DNA of 55,554 nucleotides from Ilumatobacteraceae bacterium. GTDB taxonomy: Bacteria > Actinomycetota > Acidimicrobiia > Acidimicrobiales > Ilumatobacteraceae. The position numbers were made by a program, and so were the translations under genes. The first letter of the stretch is position 1; the number at the start of each line of letters is the position of its first letter. Of this stretch, positions 37,063 through 45,360 are shown in pieces. The stretch covers positions 1-55,554 of the forward strand of contig JAEMQQ010000005.1 in assembly GCA_016463775.1 (NCBI GenBank), given 5' to 3'. The notes beneath the pieces were generated by a model. It ran no database searches. It saw nothing but the letters and a program-made list of their open reading frames with translations, and was not told the DNA's origin.

Positions 37063-38418
37063 ATGGGTACATCGATCATCTGGTTTCGTCGCGACTTGCG
37101 CCTCGCTGACCATCCGGCGTTGTTGGCCGCACTTGCCCACGGCACCACCACACCGTTGTTCGTCTTAGACCCACTCTTCGTCGAGCGCTCGGGGGCGGCA
37201 CGGTTCGCCTTTTTGTTGCGCAACATTCGGGCACTCGACGGCTCGATGAACCGCGCCCTTGTCGTGCGTCACGGCGACCCACTCGATATCGTGCCACGAT
37301 TCGCCAAAGAAGTCGGTGCCGACAAGGTGTTCATCAGTTCTGACTTCGGGCCGTACGGCTCGCAACGCGATACCGAGGTTGCTGCCCGTTTGGCGGCCAT
37401 GAAAGTCGAGCTCGTCCCGGTCGGCTCGCCGTATGCCGTCAACCCCGGCACCGTGCGCAAAGACGACGGCAAGCCGTACGCGGTCTTCACACCATTTTCT
37501 CGCGTCTGGGTCGGGCATGGTTGGCCCGCGCCACTGCCGGCCCCCACATCGATGAACTTCCGTGGTGCCCCCGAAGTGAAGTGCGACGGTATTCCGGCTG
37601 ACCCGCAACTCACCGCCGAGCTCCCTCCAGCCGGTGAAGAGGCGGCGTGGGATCGCTGGGAGCATTTCGCTGGCGACGCACTCAGCCGTTACAAAGAAGA
37701 ACGCAATGCCCCCGCCATCGACGGGTCGAGCAAATTGTCGCCGTATCTGCGGTTTGGTGTGTTGCATCCGCGACAGTTGCTCGCCGAGTTGCGCCCAGAC
37801 CCGCACCATGATGTGTATCGCAGCGAACTGTGCTGGCGCGATTTCTACGCCGATGTGCTGCACCATCAACCCCACACCACGTGGAAGAATCTGCAGCCAA
37901 AAATGGAGGCACTGCCAGTCGACACCGACGCGCGCGCCAAGCAGCGTTTTGCCGCATGGTGCGCCGGGCAAACGGGATACCCGATCGTCGACGCCGGCAT
38001 GCGACAGATGTTGGCCACCGGTTGGATGCACAATCGCGTGCGCATGATCGTGGCAAGTTTCTTGGTCAAAGATCTGCACCTGCCATGGCAGTGGGGTGCC
38101 AAGTTCTTCATGCAGCAACTCGTCGACGGCGACATTGCGTCGAACAATCACGGCTGGCAATGGACTGCCGGCACCGGCACGGATGCCGCACCGTACTTTC
38201 GCATCTTCAACCCGCTGCTGCAGGCAGAAAAGTTCGACCCGAGCGGCGCGTACGTGCGCACGTGGGTGCCCGAACTTGCCGGCGTGCCCGACAAGTTCGT
38301 GCATGCCCCCAACGACAACCCCGCTGGCTTACCAAAGGGATATGTTGCGCCAATGGTCGAGCACAAAGCTGAGCGCGACGAATCGTTGCGCCGCTACAAA
38401 GTGGTCACCGGAAAATAA
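37063..38418 (+). CDS. phrB: Deoxyribodipyrimidine photolyase
   Basis: The product is 451 residues from ATG 37063, with CTGGAGG upstream. The N-terminal photolyase Rossmann domain starts 'IIWFRRDLRLADHPAL'. The C-terminal FAD-binding domain has 'ELCWRDFYADVL', 'GYPIVDAGMRQMLATGWMHNR' (core PIVDAGMRQ), 'KDLHLPWQWG' and 'WQWTAGTGTDAAPYFRIFN', the CPD class I block. It repairs cyclobutane dimers with blue light, so the organism probably lives in lit surface water or soil surface. It begins 8 nt after the MFS gene. Confidence 0.94.
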   Translation: MGTSIIWFRRDLRLADHPALLAALAHGTTTPLFVLDPLFVERSGAARFAFLLRNIRALDGSMNRALVVRHGDPLDIVPRFAKEVGADKVFISSDFGPYGSQRDTEVAARLAAMKVELVPVGSPYAVNPGTVRKDDGKPYAVFTPFSRVWVGHGWPAPLPAPTSMNFRGAPEVKCDGIPADPQLTAELPPAGEEAAWDRWEHFAGDALSRYKEERNAPAIDGSSKLSPYLRFGVLHPRQLLAELRPDPHHDVYRSELCWRDFYADVLHHQPHTTWKNLQPKMEALPVDTDARAKQRFAAWCAGQTGYPIVDAGMRQMLATGWMHNRVRMIVASFLVKDLHLPWQWGAKFFMQQLVDGDIASNNHGWQWTAGTGTDAAPYFRIFNPLLQAEKFDPSGAYVRTWVPELAGVPDKFVHAPNDNPAGLPKGYVAPMVEHKAERDESLRRYKVVTGK

Positions 38419-38472
38419 TTGGTGCTCGGCTCAGGCTGCCCGCCTGTGCTCAGTAGCCTTGGTGGCACGACG

Positions 38473-39516
38473 ATGGCTACCAATGGCGTTGATGACCGCA
38501 GAATTGCCGTACTCCGCAGGGTGATCGAGCATTACGTGGCAGCGGGTCAGCCCGTTGGTTCGAGCCACATCGCTGCCTTGCCAGGCGTTTCGGTGTCGGC
38601 GGCGACGATCCGCAACGACATGGCGGCGCTCGAAGCAGACGGATATTTGGTGCAGCCACACACGTCGGCCGGGCGTGTGCCCACCGACAAGGGTTATCGC
38701 CTCTACGTCGACCATCTCACGTCGACCGATGTGGCCAATGCAGGGCAACTCGATGTCGTCAACAGCCAGCGTCTCGGCGACTTTTTCGACTCGGCCCACT
38801 GCCGTCTCGAAGAAACATTGCACCGCACCTCGTTGTTGTTGGCCCAACTCACCAACTATGCAGCAGTGGTCACCGGCCCGTCGGTGGCCGAGGCAGTCGT
38901 GCGCTCGGCGCACGTGGTGTCGCTCAGCGATCGCCTCGGCACGGTCGTAGTGGTGCTGTCGAATGGCGATATCGAAAGCGAACAAATCGAATTTCCGGTC
39001 GCCCCCAGCGAGATGCAGGTCGCCCTCGTGAATGCCCGGCTGAGTGAAACCCTGGTTGGCCAGGCTTTGCACACCACCAACTTCGTGCCCCGCAGCGGCG
39101 TGGGTTTCGATACCGGCATCGATCACGACGTTGAAGTGCTCGTCGGTCGCGCGATCGTCGCGCTGTCGGGCAAGCACGGGCGTGACAGCGTGTTCGTCGG
39201 CGGCACGGCCAGTCTCACCACATCGTTCGATGCAGTCGAAGTGGTGCACTCGGTGCTCGAGGCGCTGGAACAGCAGTTCGTGGTCGTGTCGCTGGTGCGC
39301 GACATGTTGCAGCGGGGTGTGAGCGTGGCAATCGGTGCCGAAACGGGTGTCGAGTCGCTCAGTGTGTGCTCGGTCGTGCTGGCGCCGGTCGTGCGTGATG
39401 GTGAAACAGTTGGCAGTGTCGGTGTGCTCGGCCCCACCCGCATGAATTATCCGGCCGCCCTCGCCACCGTCGAAGTGGTGAGCGACCGCCTTGGTCGCCG
39501 CCTCACCGAAGGCTGA
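38473..39516 (+). CDS. hrcA: Heat-inducible transcription repressor HrcA
   Basis: The product is 347 residues from ATG 38473. The winged-helix N-terminus ('[18 protein letters not shown]', '[18 protein letters not shown]', '[14 protein letters not shown]') is diagnostic; a GAF-like dimer domain follows. HrcA binds CIRCE elements upstream of groE/dnaK genes. I searched the bases before this gene for the CIRCE inverted repeat and did not find it, so the gene does not look autoregulated from here. dnaJ follows 7 nt later. Confidence 0.95.
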   Translation: MATNGVDDRRIAVLRRVIEHYVAAGQPVGSSHIAALPGVSVSAATIRNDMAALEADGYLVQPHTSAGRVPTDKGYRLYVDHLTSTDVANAGQLDVVNSQRLGDFFDSAHCRLEETLHRTSLLLAQLTNYAAVVTGPSVAEAVVRSAHVVSLSDRLGTVVVVLSNGDIESEQIEFPVAPSEMQVALVNARLSETLVGQALHTTNFVPRSGVGFDTGIDHDVEVLVGRAIVALSGKHGRDSVFVGGTASLTTSFDAVEVVHSVLEALEQQFVVVSLVRDMLQRGVSVAIGAETGVESLSVCSVVLAPVVRDGETVGSVGVLGPTRMNYPAALATVEVVSDRLGRRLTEG

Positions 39517-39523
39517 TCAACGC

Positions 39524-40645
39524 ATGTCCACTGACTTCTACGAAGTGCTCGGCGTTGCCCGCACGGCATCGGCCGACGAAATCAAGCGTGCCTATCGCAA
39601 ACTGGCGCGCGAGTTGCACCCCGATAAGAACCCGGGCAACAAAGCAGCCGAAGATCGTTTCAAGCAGGTGTCGCACGCCTACGAGGTGCTGAGCGACGAC
39701 GAAGCCCGCAGTCGTTACGACCGTTTCGGCGAAGCCGGTGGCACTGGCGGTGCGAGTGGTGGCGACCCGTTCGGTGGTGGTTTCGGCAACATCATGGATG
39801 CATTCTTCGGTGGTGGCTCGCCGTTCGGTGGCCGGGCTGGGCCGGCGGGGCCGCCACGCGGGCAAGACCTCGAAGTGGTGGTCGACGTTTCGTTCGTCGA
39901 CGCAGTGTTCGGTTCACAACAAGAAGTTCGTCTGCGTACCGCTGTGGCGTGCGATGACTGTCGCGGCTCGGGTGCGGCGAGTGGCACTGCGGCGTCGACC
40001 TGTTCTGAGTGTCGTGGTGTCGGTCAGGTGCGACGGGTGCGCCAAAGTGTGCTCGGTCAGATGGTCACTACGAGTGCCTGCCCGCGTTGCAGTGGTGCCG
40101 GGCAAACCATCGACTCGCCCTGTGCTCCGTGTCGTGGCGACGGACGCATCGTCAAAGAAGTCAACTTCACGGTGGCGGTGCCCGCCGGGGTCGACACGGG
40201 TCAAACGCTGCGACTCACCGGTCGTGGCGCTGTGGGGCCCCGTGGTGGCGGGGCCGGTGACCTGTATGTGCACCTGCGCGTGGCAGCCCACGACGCTTGG
40301 CGCCGTGAAGAAGACGATCTCGTCACCGATGTGCAGGTGTCGATCGTGCAGGCCGCCCTCGGCACCGAACTCGACCTTGAAACGCTCGACGGTGTCGAGC
40401 ATCTGGTGGTGCCGGCCGGCGTGCAGCACGGTCACGAATTTGAATTGCGCGGCCGCGGGGTGCCACGCCTCGGGTCGGGCGGTCGATCGCGTGGTCGCGG
40501 CAACTTGCGGGCCCGTGTGGTCATCGCCGTGCCCACCAAGTTGAGTGGCGAAGAACGTGAGCTTTTGCGGCGCTTCGCCGAGTTGCGCGGCGAGAAGATC
40601 AGCGATGAAGGCCTCGTCGCCAAGATCAAATCGGCGTTTTCATGA
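39524..40645 (+). CDS. dnaJ: Chaperone protein DnaJ
   Basis: The product is 373 residues from ATG 39524. The J domain (1-70) has HPD at 32-34, then a Gly/Phe-rich stretch (about 72-110) and four zinc repeats ('CDDCRGSG', 'CSECRGVG', 'CPRCSGAG', 'CAPCRGDG'), followed by the two C-terminal substrate domains. It hands unfolded proteins to DnaK and stimulates its ATPase. The position after hrcA is that of the second actinobacterial dnaJ. The stop overlaps the rsmE start. Confidence 0.96.
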   Translation: MSTDFYEVLGVARTASADEIKRAYRKLARELHPDKNPGNKAAEDRFKQVSHAYEVLSDDEARSRYDRFGEAGGTGGASGGDPFGGGFGNIMDAFFGGGSPFGGRAGPAGPPRGQDLEVVVDVSFVDAVFGSQQEVRLRTAVACDDCRGSGAASGTAASTCSECRGVGQVRRVRQSVLGQMVTTSACPRCSGAGQTIDSPCAPCRGDGRIVKEVNFTVAVPAGVDTGQTLRLTGRGAVGPRGGGAGDLYVHLRVAAHDAWRREEDDLVTDVQVSIVQAALGTELDLETLDGVEHLVVPAGVQHGHEFELRGRGVPRLGSGGRSRGRGNLRARVVIAVPTKLSGEERELLRRFAELRGEKISDEGLVAKIKSAFS

Positions 40646-41343
40646 TCGACGCACTCCGGCACTCTGCTGCGCATGTGTTTGTTGATCAGATTGAATCGCC
40701 AGCGCTCTCTGGTGATGACGACCATCACCTGGCCCGTGTGTTGCGCCTGCGAGACGGCGAAAGTGTCACGGTGAGCGATGGTCGTGGGCAGTGGCGGGTG
40801 TGTGTGTGGTTGCAAGGCAATCTGGCGGTCGTCGATGGTGCGGATGGTGCTGTGCATGCGATGCCAGCCCCTGCGCAGCGATGCGCAGTCGCATTCACTC
40901 CGGTGAAGGGTGACCGCAACGAATGGGCAGTACAAAAACTGACGGAAATCGGTATCGACGAGATTGTCATGCTCGCCCCGACGCAACGATCGGTGGTGCG
41001 GTGGTCTGATGCCGACAAACAGTTGCGCAAATTGCGGGTGGTGGCCCGTGAGGCTGCCATGCAGTCACGCCGTGTGTGGTTGCCAAACATCGTGGGTTTG
41101 CTGTCGCTGCGCGACGTGTGTGCGCGGGTAGGTGCCGTGGTTGCTGAGCCGAATGGCGCCCCGCTGACGCCAAGCGTGTCGCTCGTGGTCGTCGGGCCCG
41201 AGGGTGGTTTTGCCGACGATGAACTGCTGGCTACAACCCCACGCGTGTGCCTCGGTGACACGGTCTTGCGGGCCGAAACTGCCACACTGGTGGCGGCGAC
41301 ACTGCTGGTTGCACAGCGCAACGCAACCGTAAGCGGAAGGTGA
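40642..41343 (+). CDS. rsmE: 16S rRNA (uracil1498-N3)-methyltransferase
   Basis: The product is 233 residues of the SPOUT class. The N-terminal PUA-like part ('[15 protein letters not shown]') and C-terminal knot with '[17 protein letters not shown]' (core KLTEIG), 'REAAMQSRR', '[12 protein letters not shown]' and '[11 protein letters not shown]' are all typical RsmE blocks. It methylates U1498 in the decoding region. ATG 40642 overlaps dnaJ by 4 nt, the usual dnaJ-rsmE pairing. Confidence 0.95.
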   Translation: MIDALRHSAAHVFVDQIESPALSGDDDHHLARVLRLRDGESVTVSDGRGQWRVCVWLQGNLAVVDGADGAVHAMPAPAQRCAVAFTPVKGDRNEWAVQKLTEIGIDEIVMLAPTQRSVVRWSDADKQLRKLRVVAREAAMQSRRVWLPNIVGLLSLRDVCARVGAVVAEPNGAPLTPSVSLVVVGPEGGFADDELLATTPRVCLGDTVLRAETATLVAATLLVAQRNATVSGR

Positions 41344-41345
41344 CG

Positions 41346-41879
41346 ATGGCTAACAACGGCATGAGCGATGACATGAGCGACGATGCAGCGTCGGCGGCAT
41401 TCTCGCGGCTGGTCGGTGAACGCTTGCGCTCGATTCGCCTGCAAAAGAACATGTCGCTCGGCGATGTCGAAACGCGCTCCAACGACGAGTTCAAAGCGTC
41501 GGTGCTCGGCGCCTACGAACGCGGCGAGCGCGCGATATCGGTGTCGCGCCTTGAACGACTCGCCCGTGTCTATGACGTGGGGGTTGACCAGCTGTTGCCG
41601 CGTGACCCATTGCGTGTCGAGCCTGGTTCGGCATCGGCGCCACAGGGCAAGTTGCGTATCGACGTGGCCAAATTGGCCCAGATGCAGGGCCCCCAGTTTT
41701 CGATGCTCGAAAAATTACTGCGCATGATTCAGGTGCAACGCCAAGACTTCAACGGCAAGGTCATCACGGTGCGTGCTCACGACATTCGTGCCATCGCAGT
41801 GATGCTCGATGTGAGTGTCGATGAAGTGCCCACACGTTTGGCGAGCCTCGGGCTTGTGTTCGTGCCACCCCAAGCATGA
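41346..41879 (+). CDS. BldD-like XRE-family regulator with c-di-GMP-binding signature
   Basis: The product is 177 residues from ATG 41346 (GGAAGG at 41335-41340); GTG 41340 is an alternative. An N-terminal HTH (about 18-88) has 'LGDVETRSNDEFKASVLGAYERGER', strongly BldD-like (core LGAYERGER). The C-terminal domain holds Arg132-x-Asp134, eight residues, then Arg143-x-x-Asp146 (bases 41739-41783), fitting the RXD-X8-RXXD signature through which Streptomyces BldD binds tetrameric c-di-GMP. It probably represses developmental or motility-type genes when c-di-GMP is high. It sits between rsmE and hemW, with overlaps to hemW (ATGA). Confidence 0.85.
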   Translation: MANNGMSDDMSDDAASAAFSRLVGERLRSIRLQKNMSLGDVETRSNDEFKASVLGAYERGERAISVSRLERLARVYDVGVDQLLPRDPLRVEPGSASAPQGKLRIDVAKLAQMQGPQFSMLEKLLRMIQVQRQDFNGKVITVRAHDIRAIAVMLDVSVDEVPTRLASLGLVFVPPQA

Positions 41880-42973
41880 CCTGGTCGACACACGCGCTGG
41901 CCGACCAGATCGGCTTCGGGGTGTATGTGCATGTGCCGTTTTGTCGGCACAAGTGCGATTACTGCGTGTTCGCCACGTTTGCCGACCGGCCGCACCTCGA
42001 GTCGCAGTATCTGGCGGCGCTACGTACAGAAATCGAGCGGGCAGCACCATCGTTGCCCCGCGCGTCATCGATTTTTGTTGGTGGCGGCACACCATCGCAC
42101 GTCGATGCGCGGGCGTTGGTGCATGCACTGGCGGCTATTCCGCGACACGATGATGCTGAATTCACCGTGGAGTGCAACCCGGATGATGTCACGGGTGAAA
42201 TGCTGGCGATCTACCAATCCATCGGTGTCAATCGAATCAGTCTGGGCATGCAGTCGTCGGTGCCCCACGTGCTGACCGCACTGGGTCGCACTCATTCACC
42301 CGCCAACATCGCGCACGCCGTTGCGGCAATCAAGGCTGCCGGCTTTACTTCGTTCAATCTCGACATCATTTATGGCGGGGCAGGCGAGTCGCTCGCCGAT
42401 TGGGTCGCCACGGTGCAGCAAGTGGTGGCTCTTGAAGCACCACACATCTCGGCATATGGCCTCACGGTCGAAGCCGGTACGGTGCTCGCCAAGCAGCCCG
42501 CCCGGCATCCAGATGACGATGACCAGGCCGACAAGTACGAAGCCGTCGACGACATGCTTGCTGCAGCGGGGTACACGAACTACGAAATCTCCAATTGGGC
42601 CAAACCCGGCCACGAATGCCAACTCAATGCCGTGTATTGGAGTGGTGGCAACTATGCGGGTTTCGGCAGTGCCGCTCATGCACACATGAATGGTCGCCGC
42701 TCATGGAATGTGCGCACACCTGATCGCTACAGCGAGCTCATTGAGGCAGGCCGTTCTGCCGAGTCTTCATTCGAAGAACTTGACGACGCAACTCGCACGT
42801 TGGAACGTCTGCAGTTGCAGTTGCGCACCCGCAACGGTGTGCCGGTGGCGGCCCTTAGCCCCGTCGACATCGACGACATGGGGGAGTTGGTGCAGCATGT
42901 CGGTGATCGTCTCGTGCTCACGCGTGCCGGTCGGTTGCTGGCCAACGAGGTGGCACTGCGCCTACGTGTGTAG
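41876..42973 (+). CDS. hemW: Radical SAM heme chaperone HemW
   Basis: The product is 365 residues. The radical SAM cluster is Cys23, Cys27 and Cys30 in 'PFCRHKCDYC', followed directly by Val-Phe where the oxygen-independent coproporphyrinogen oxidase HemN would have a fourth nearby Cys. 'VGGGTPS', 'NPDDVT' and 'SLGMQS' follow, and the C-terminal HemW domain ends the protein. HemW carries heme to targets and does not itself oxidise coproporphyrinogen. It overlaps the bldD-like gene. Confidence 0.93.
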   Translation: MTWSTHALADQIGFGVYVHVPFCRHKCDYCVFATFADRPHLESQYLAALRTEIERAAPSLPRASSIFVGGGTPSHVDARALVHALAAIPRHDDAEFTVECNPDDVTGEMLAIYQSIGVNRISLGMQSSVPHVLTALGRTHSPANIAHAVAAIKAAGFTSFNLDIIYGGAGESLADWVATVQQVVALEAPHISAYGLTVEAGTVLAKQPARHPDDDDQADKYEAVDDMLAAAGYTNYEISNWAKPGHECQLNAVYWSGGNYAGFGSAAHAHMNGRRSWNVRTPDRYSELIEAGRSAESSFEELDDATRTLERLQLQLRTRNGVPVAALSPVDIDDMGELVQHVGDRLVLTRAGRLLANEVALRLRV

Positions 42974-42987
42974 TTCGCCTGCGCGTG

Positions 42988-42993
42988 TAGGCT
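42988..42993 (+). promoter_or_regulatory. -10 box (TAGGCT) for tRNA-Val
   Basis: TAGGCT fits the actinobacterial TANNNT pattern and places a start near 43000, six bases before the tRNA. The same hexamer occurs before gltA. No convincing -35 is visible. Confidence 0.35.
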
Positions 42994-43005
42994 GACGGTG
43001 CTTTC

Positions 43006-43079
43006 GGGCGTGTAGCTCAGTTGGTTAGAGCGCCACCTTGACATGGTGGAGGTCCCGGGTTCGAGTCCCGTCACGCCCA
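43006..43079 (+). tRNA. tRNA-Val(GAC)
   Basis: A complete cloverleaf: acceptor GGGCGTG/CACGCCC, D-arm GCTC...GAGC with TTGG, anticodon stem CCACC/GGTGG around TTGACAT (anticodon GAC, reads GUC/GUU), variable loop AGGTC, T-arm CCGGG-TTCGAGT-CCCGT (one G-U), discriminator A. CCA is not encoded. Confidence 0.96.
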
Positions 43080-43114
43080 CTCCATTACACCCCTTGCGTA
43101 CCGTCATATTCACG

Positions 43115-43912
43115 ATGACGACGCTAAAAACCAACCGCCCCACCACTGCCCAACGCCGCCAGGCTGACCTGGCTGCGGGCATCATCAAACTCAGCCCCTC
43201 GTCACTCACGTTTCTGCACGACGAGTGTCCGGCATGTTTCTGGCACCACTACAACGGCCGCCCGCGACCGGCGACGGCGTTTCCCAAGGTGTTCGGCGCA
43301 CTCGACAATGCTCAAAAAGACTTTTTCGTCGGCCATTCGGTCAAAGACATCAAAAAATCCCTTCCCGCTGGGGTCATCGAACGTGGCAAGCGGGTGCGTT
43401 CCGAGGCCATCGCCTTGCCGGGCACTTCGTACCGCGTGCAATTCGGTGGTGAAACCGACACCATCCTCAAGTTTTCGCGCGCCGGATATGGCGTGTGCGA
43501 TTTCAAAACGTCGTCACCTGGCGAAGGGGCAAGCGACCTGTACGGCCGCCAGTTGCATGCCTATGCCATTGCGCTCGAGCGTCCGGCTGGCGATGCGTTG
43601 CCGCTGGCCCCCGTGTCGCGGTTGGGTCTCATCTGCTTTCCACCCGACGACATGATCGAGCTGCCAAGTCGTGCCGCCAAACACGGCACCGCCAAGCGTT
43701 ACGCCTATCGAACATCAGCGGTGTGGGTTGAAGTCGAGCGCAACGACGAGGTGTTCCTCAATTTCGTGGCCAACGCCGTCAGGCTCATCACCCGGCCCAC
43801 GATGCCGCGTTCGGCACCCAACTGTGGCTGGTGTCGTTGGTCTCGAATGACTGCACCGCTGCTCGAGCAAACGTCATCCGACGCACTCGAGCCCACCCAC
43901 GACGCCGCTTAG
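43115..43912 (+). CDS. PD-(D/E)XK nuclease, RecB/Cas4-like with paired cysteines
   Basis: The product is 265 residues from ATG 43115; the frame is open upstream only through the tRNA. Nuclease motifs are Glu113/Asp115 ('GGETD'), Asp129-x-Lys131 ('CDFKTSS') and the Q-x-x-x-Y motif Gln146-Tyr150 ('RQLHAYAI'), as in RecB, AddB and Cas4. Cys38 and Cys41 ('ECPACFW') plus Cys237 and Cys240 ('CGWCRW') could hold an Fe-S cluster or zinc. It probably trims or cuts DNA during repair. No cas genes or CRISPR repeats are nearby. It converges with the next gene, stops overlapping by 4 nt. Confidence 0.82.
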   Translation: MTTLKTNRPTTAQRRQADLAAGIIKLSPSSLTFLHDECPACFWHHYNGRPRPATAFPKVFGALDNAQKDFFVGHSVKDIKKSLPAGVIERGKRVRSEAIALPGTSYRVQFGGETDTILKFSRAGYGVCDFKTSSPGEGASDLYGRQLHAYAIALERPAGDALPLAPVSRLGLICFPPDDMIELPSRAAKHGTAKRYAYRTSAVWVEVERNDEVFLNFVANAVRLITRPTMPRSAPNCGWCRWSRMTAPLLEQTSSDALEPTHDAA

Positions 43913-45360
43913 TCGTCCGGAACAATCCGCTTAGCCGACCACTGCCAGATCAGGTTCTGGTCTTGGGTGCCATCAAGGTGCACACCGATCAGTTCAAGGT
44001 CGTTTGGTGCTGGCCCCGTCATGAAGACGGTCTGAATGAGCAAAGGTCGGTCAAATCGGGCGAGTGCCTTGAGCCCATCTTCCCAAGTGGGTGCAATATT
44101 CGTGTTTAAAAATTTTGCAAATGTTCCGAACTCGCCACGGTTGAGGTAATACAACTCACGACCGTCGAGCTGTGCCGAGATGCCGGCCCCAATTGCATCC
44201 CAGTCGACGATGATCGTGCAGTCGGGGCACAACTCCCGAATTTGTTGGGCGGCCGGCAGCGTCATCGAATATGGTCGCGTCGTGTACACCTCGGGCCCGG
44301 CGCCAAACCGGGTGGCGGCCAAATTGACGAGTGCAAGTACGACCAAGCCGGCCATGCCAAAGTTGGCAAAAAGGTGCGACCCACGCACGGGTCGTCGTTC
44401 GCGCCGAGGAAAGCATGCGGCAGCAAAAGTAACGAATGCCGAACTGCCAAAGTGCCACCAATAATCGCCGTAACCGTAGGTGAGGTTGTAGAGCAACATC
44501 GCCATTGACAGCAACACGAACGTAAATGCCACCCGCGAACGAGACCACGCAAATGCCAGTACTGCCACGAGCAAAGCGCCAGCCACAAAGTTGTCGATGC
44601 GTTGCAACCATGCAGTTTCATAATTAAGCGGAATGAATGATCGGGTCAATGCACGACCAAACCCCTTGTATTGACCCACGCCGAATTGATTGTCGGCTGT
44701 GGGGTAGGTGAGGTATGCCGCCCATGCAAACCATGCAGTGCATATCGCCAGTGAACCAACGACCAGCAGTCGTCGGCGCGCATCGCTGCGCAATAGCCCA
44801 AACAACTCAGGCAGCCACGCTGCAGCCACGAATGCTGCCGCCATCGCCAACGAGAATGCGTTGACGAACGCCAAAACACACAACACGCCGGCGAGCCGCA
44901 AACTTACGCCACGTCGTGCGTACACCGCCACGGCTGCCGTCAAAACAAGAAACGACAGAACATAATCTCTGGCGTGCACGATGTAGCCCCCGGTGAAGTA
45001 GAAACCGAAGAGCACTACTGCTTTCAGGCGCCAGTCAAGGGTCGCTGCGCGCAACCACCACCACACGGCCACTGCCCCCACGACAAAGGCAACGAGCTGC
45101 ATCATCCGCGGAGACGAAGTCAGCTGGGCAAAGGGCCACAGCAGCAACTGCCAACCAGGTGGGCGGCCTTCGAGTCGCGTATTGGCAAAGACATCAAATG
45201 GTGTCTTGCTGGCACCCGCGATCGACCAGGCCTGCAGTTCGTCGCGCCACGGTTCGTGATGCCAGATGAGAGCCGCCACCAGCACCGTATGCACCAGCCA
45301 CGTGACACGGTCACGCAACGAAAGAGACGTCAGCACGGCTCGTGCAAACGCCAATGTCAA
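43909..45360 (-). CDS. GT-C-like multi-pass membrane protein (possible glycosyltransferase)
   Basis: The product is 483 residues with roughly 10 transmembrane segments and a soluble C-terminal part from about residue 375. 'HHEPWRDELQAWSIA' after TM1 holds an acidic pair in the first outer loop, as in PMT/GT-C enzymes that use polyprenyl-phosphate sugars, and 'GRPPGWQLLL' follows. The start is TTG 45360, overlapping the upstream hydrolase stop (TTGA), so coupling is likely. Family membership is by topology and motif only. Base composition is a little more AT-rich than its neighbours. Confidence 0.65.
   Translation of the reverse strand: MTLAFARAVLTSLSLRDRVTWLVHTVLVAALIWHHEPWRDELQAWSIAGASKTPFDVFANTRLEGRPPGWQLLLWPFAQLTSSPRMMQLVAFVVGAVAVWWWLRAATLDWRLKAVVLFGFYFTGGYIVHARDYVLSFLVLTAAVAVYARRGVSLRLAGVLCVLAFVNAFSLAMAAAFVAAAWLPELFGLLRSDARRRLLVVGSLAICTAWFAWAAYLTYPTADNQFGVGQYKGFGRALTRSFIPLNYETAWLQRIDNFVAGALLVAVLAFAWSRSRVAFTFVLLSMAMLLYNLTYGYGDYWWHFGSSAFVTFAAACFPRRERRPVRGSHLFANFGMAGLVVLALVNLAATRFGAGPEVYTTRPYSMTLPAAQQIRELCPDCTIIVDWDAIGAGISAQLDGRELYYLNRGEFGTFAKFLNTNIAPTWEDGLKALARFDRPLLIQTVFMTGPAPNDLELIGVHLDGTQDQNLIWQWSAKRIVPDD

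Noticed and set aside
38419-38472. CIRCE operator before hrcA
   Set aside because: I looked for TTAGCACTC-N9-GAGTGCTAA and for weaker versions. TGCTC occurs twice but in direct, not inverted, orientation.
43043-43114. Upstream start for the PD-(D/E)XK nuclease
   Set aside because: The extension would be translated from within tRNA-Val; ATG 43115 fits the protein.
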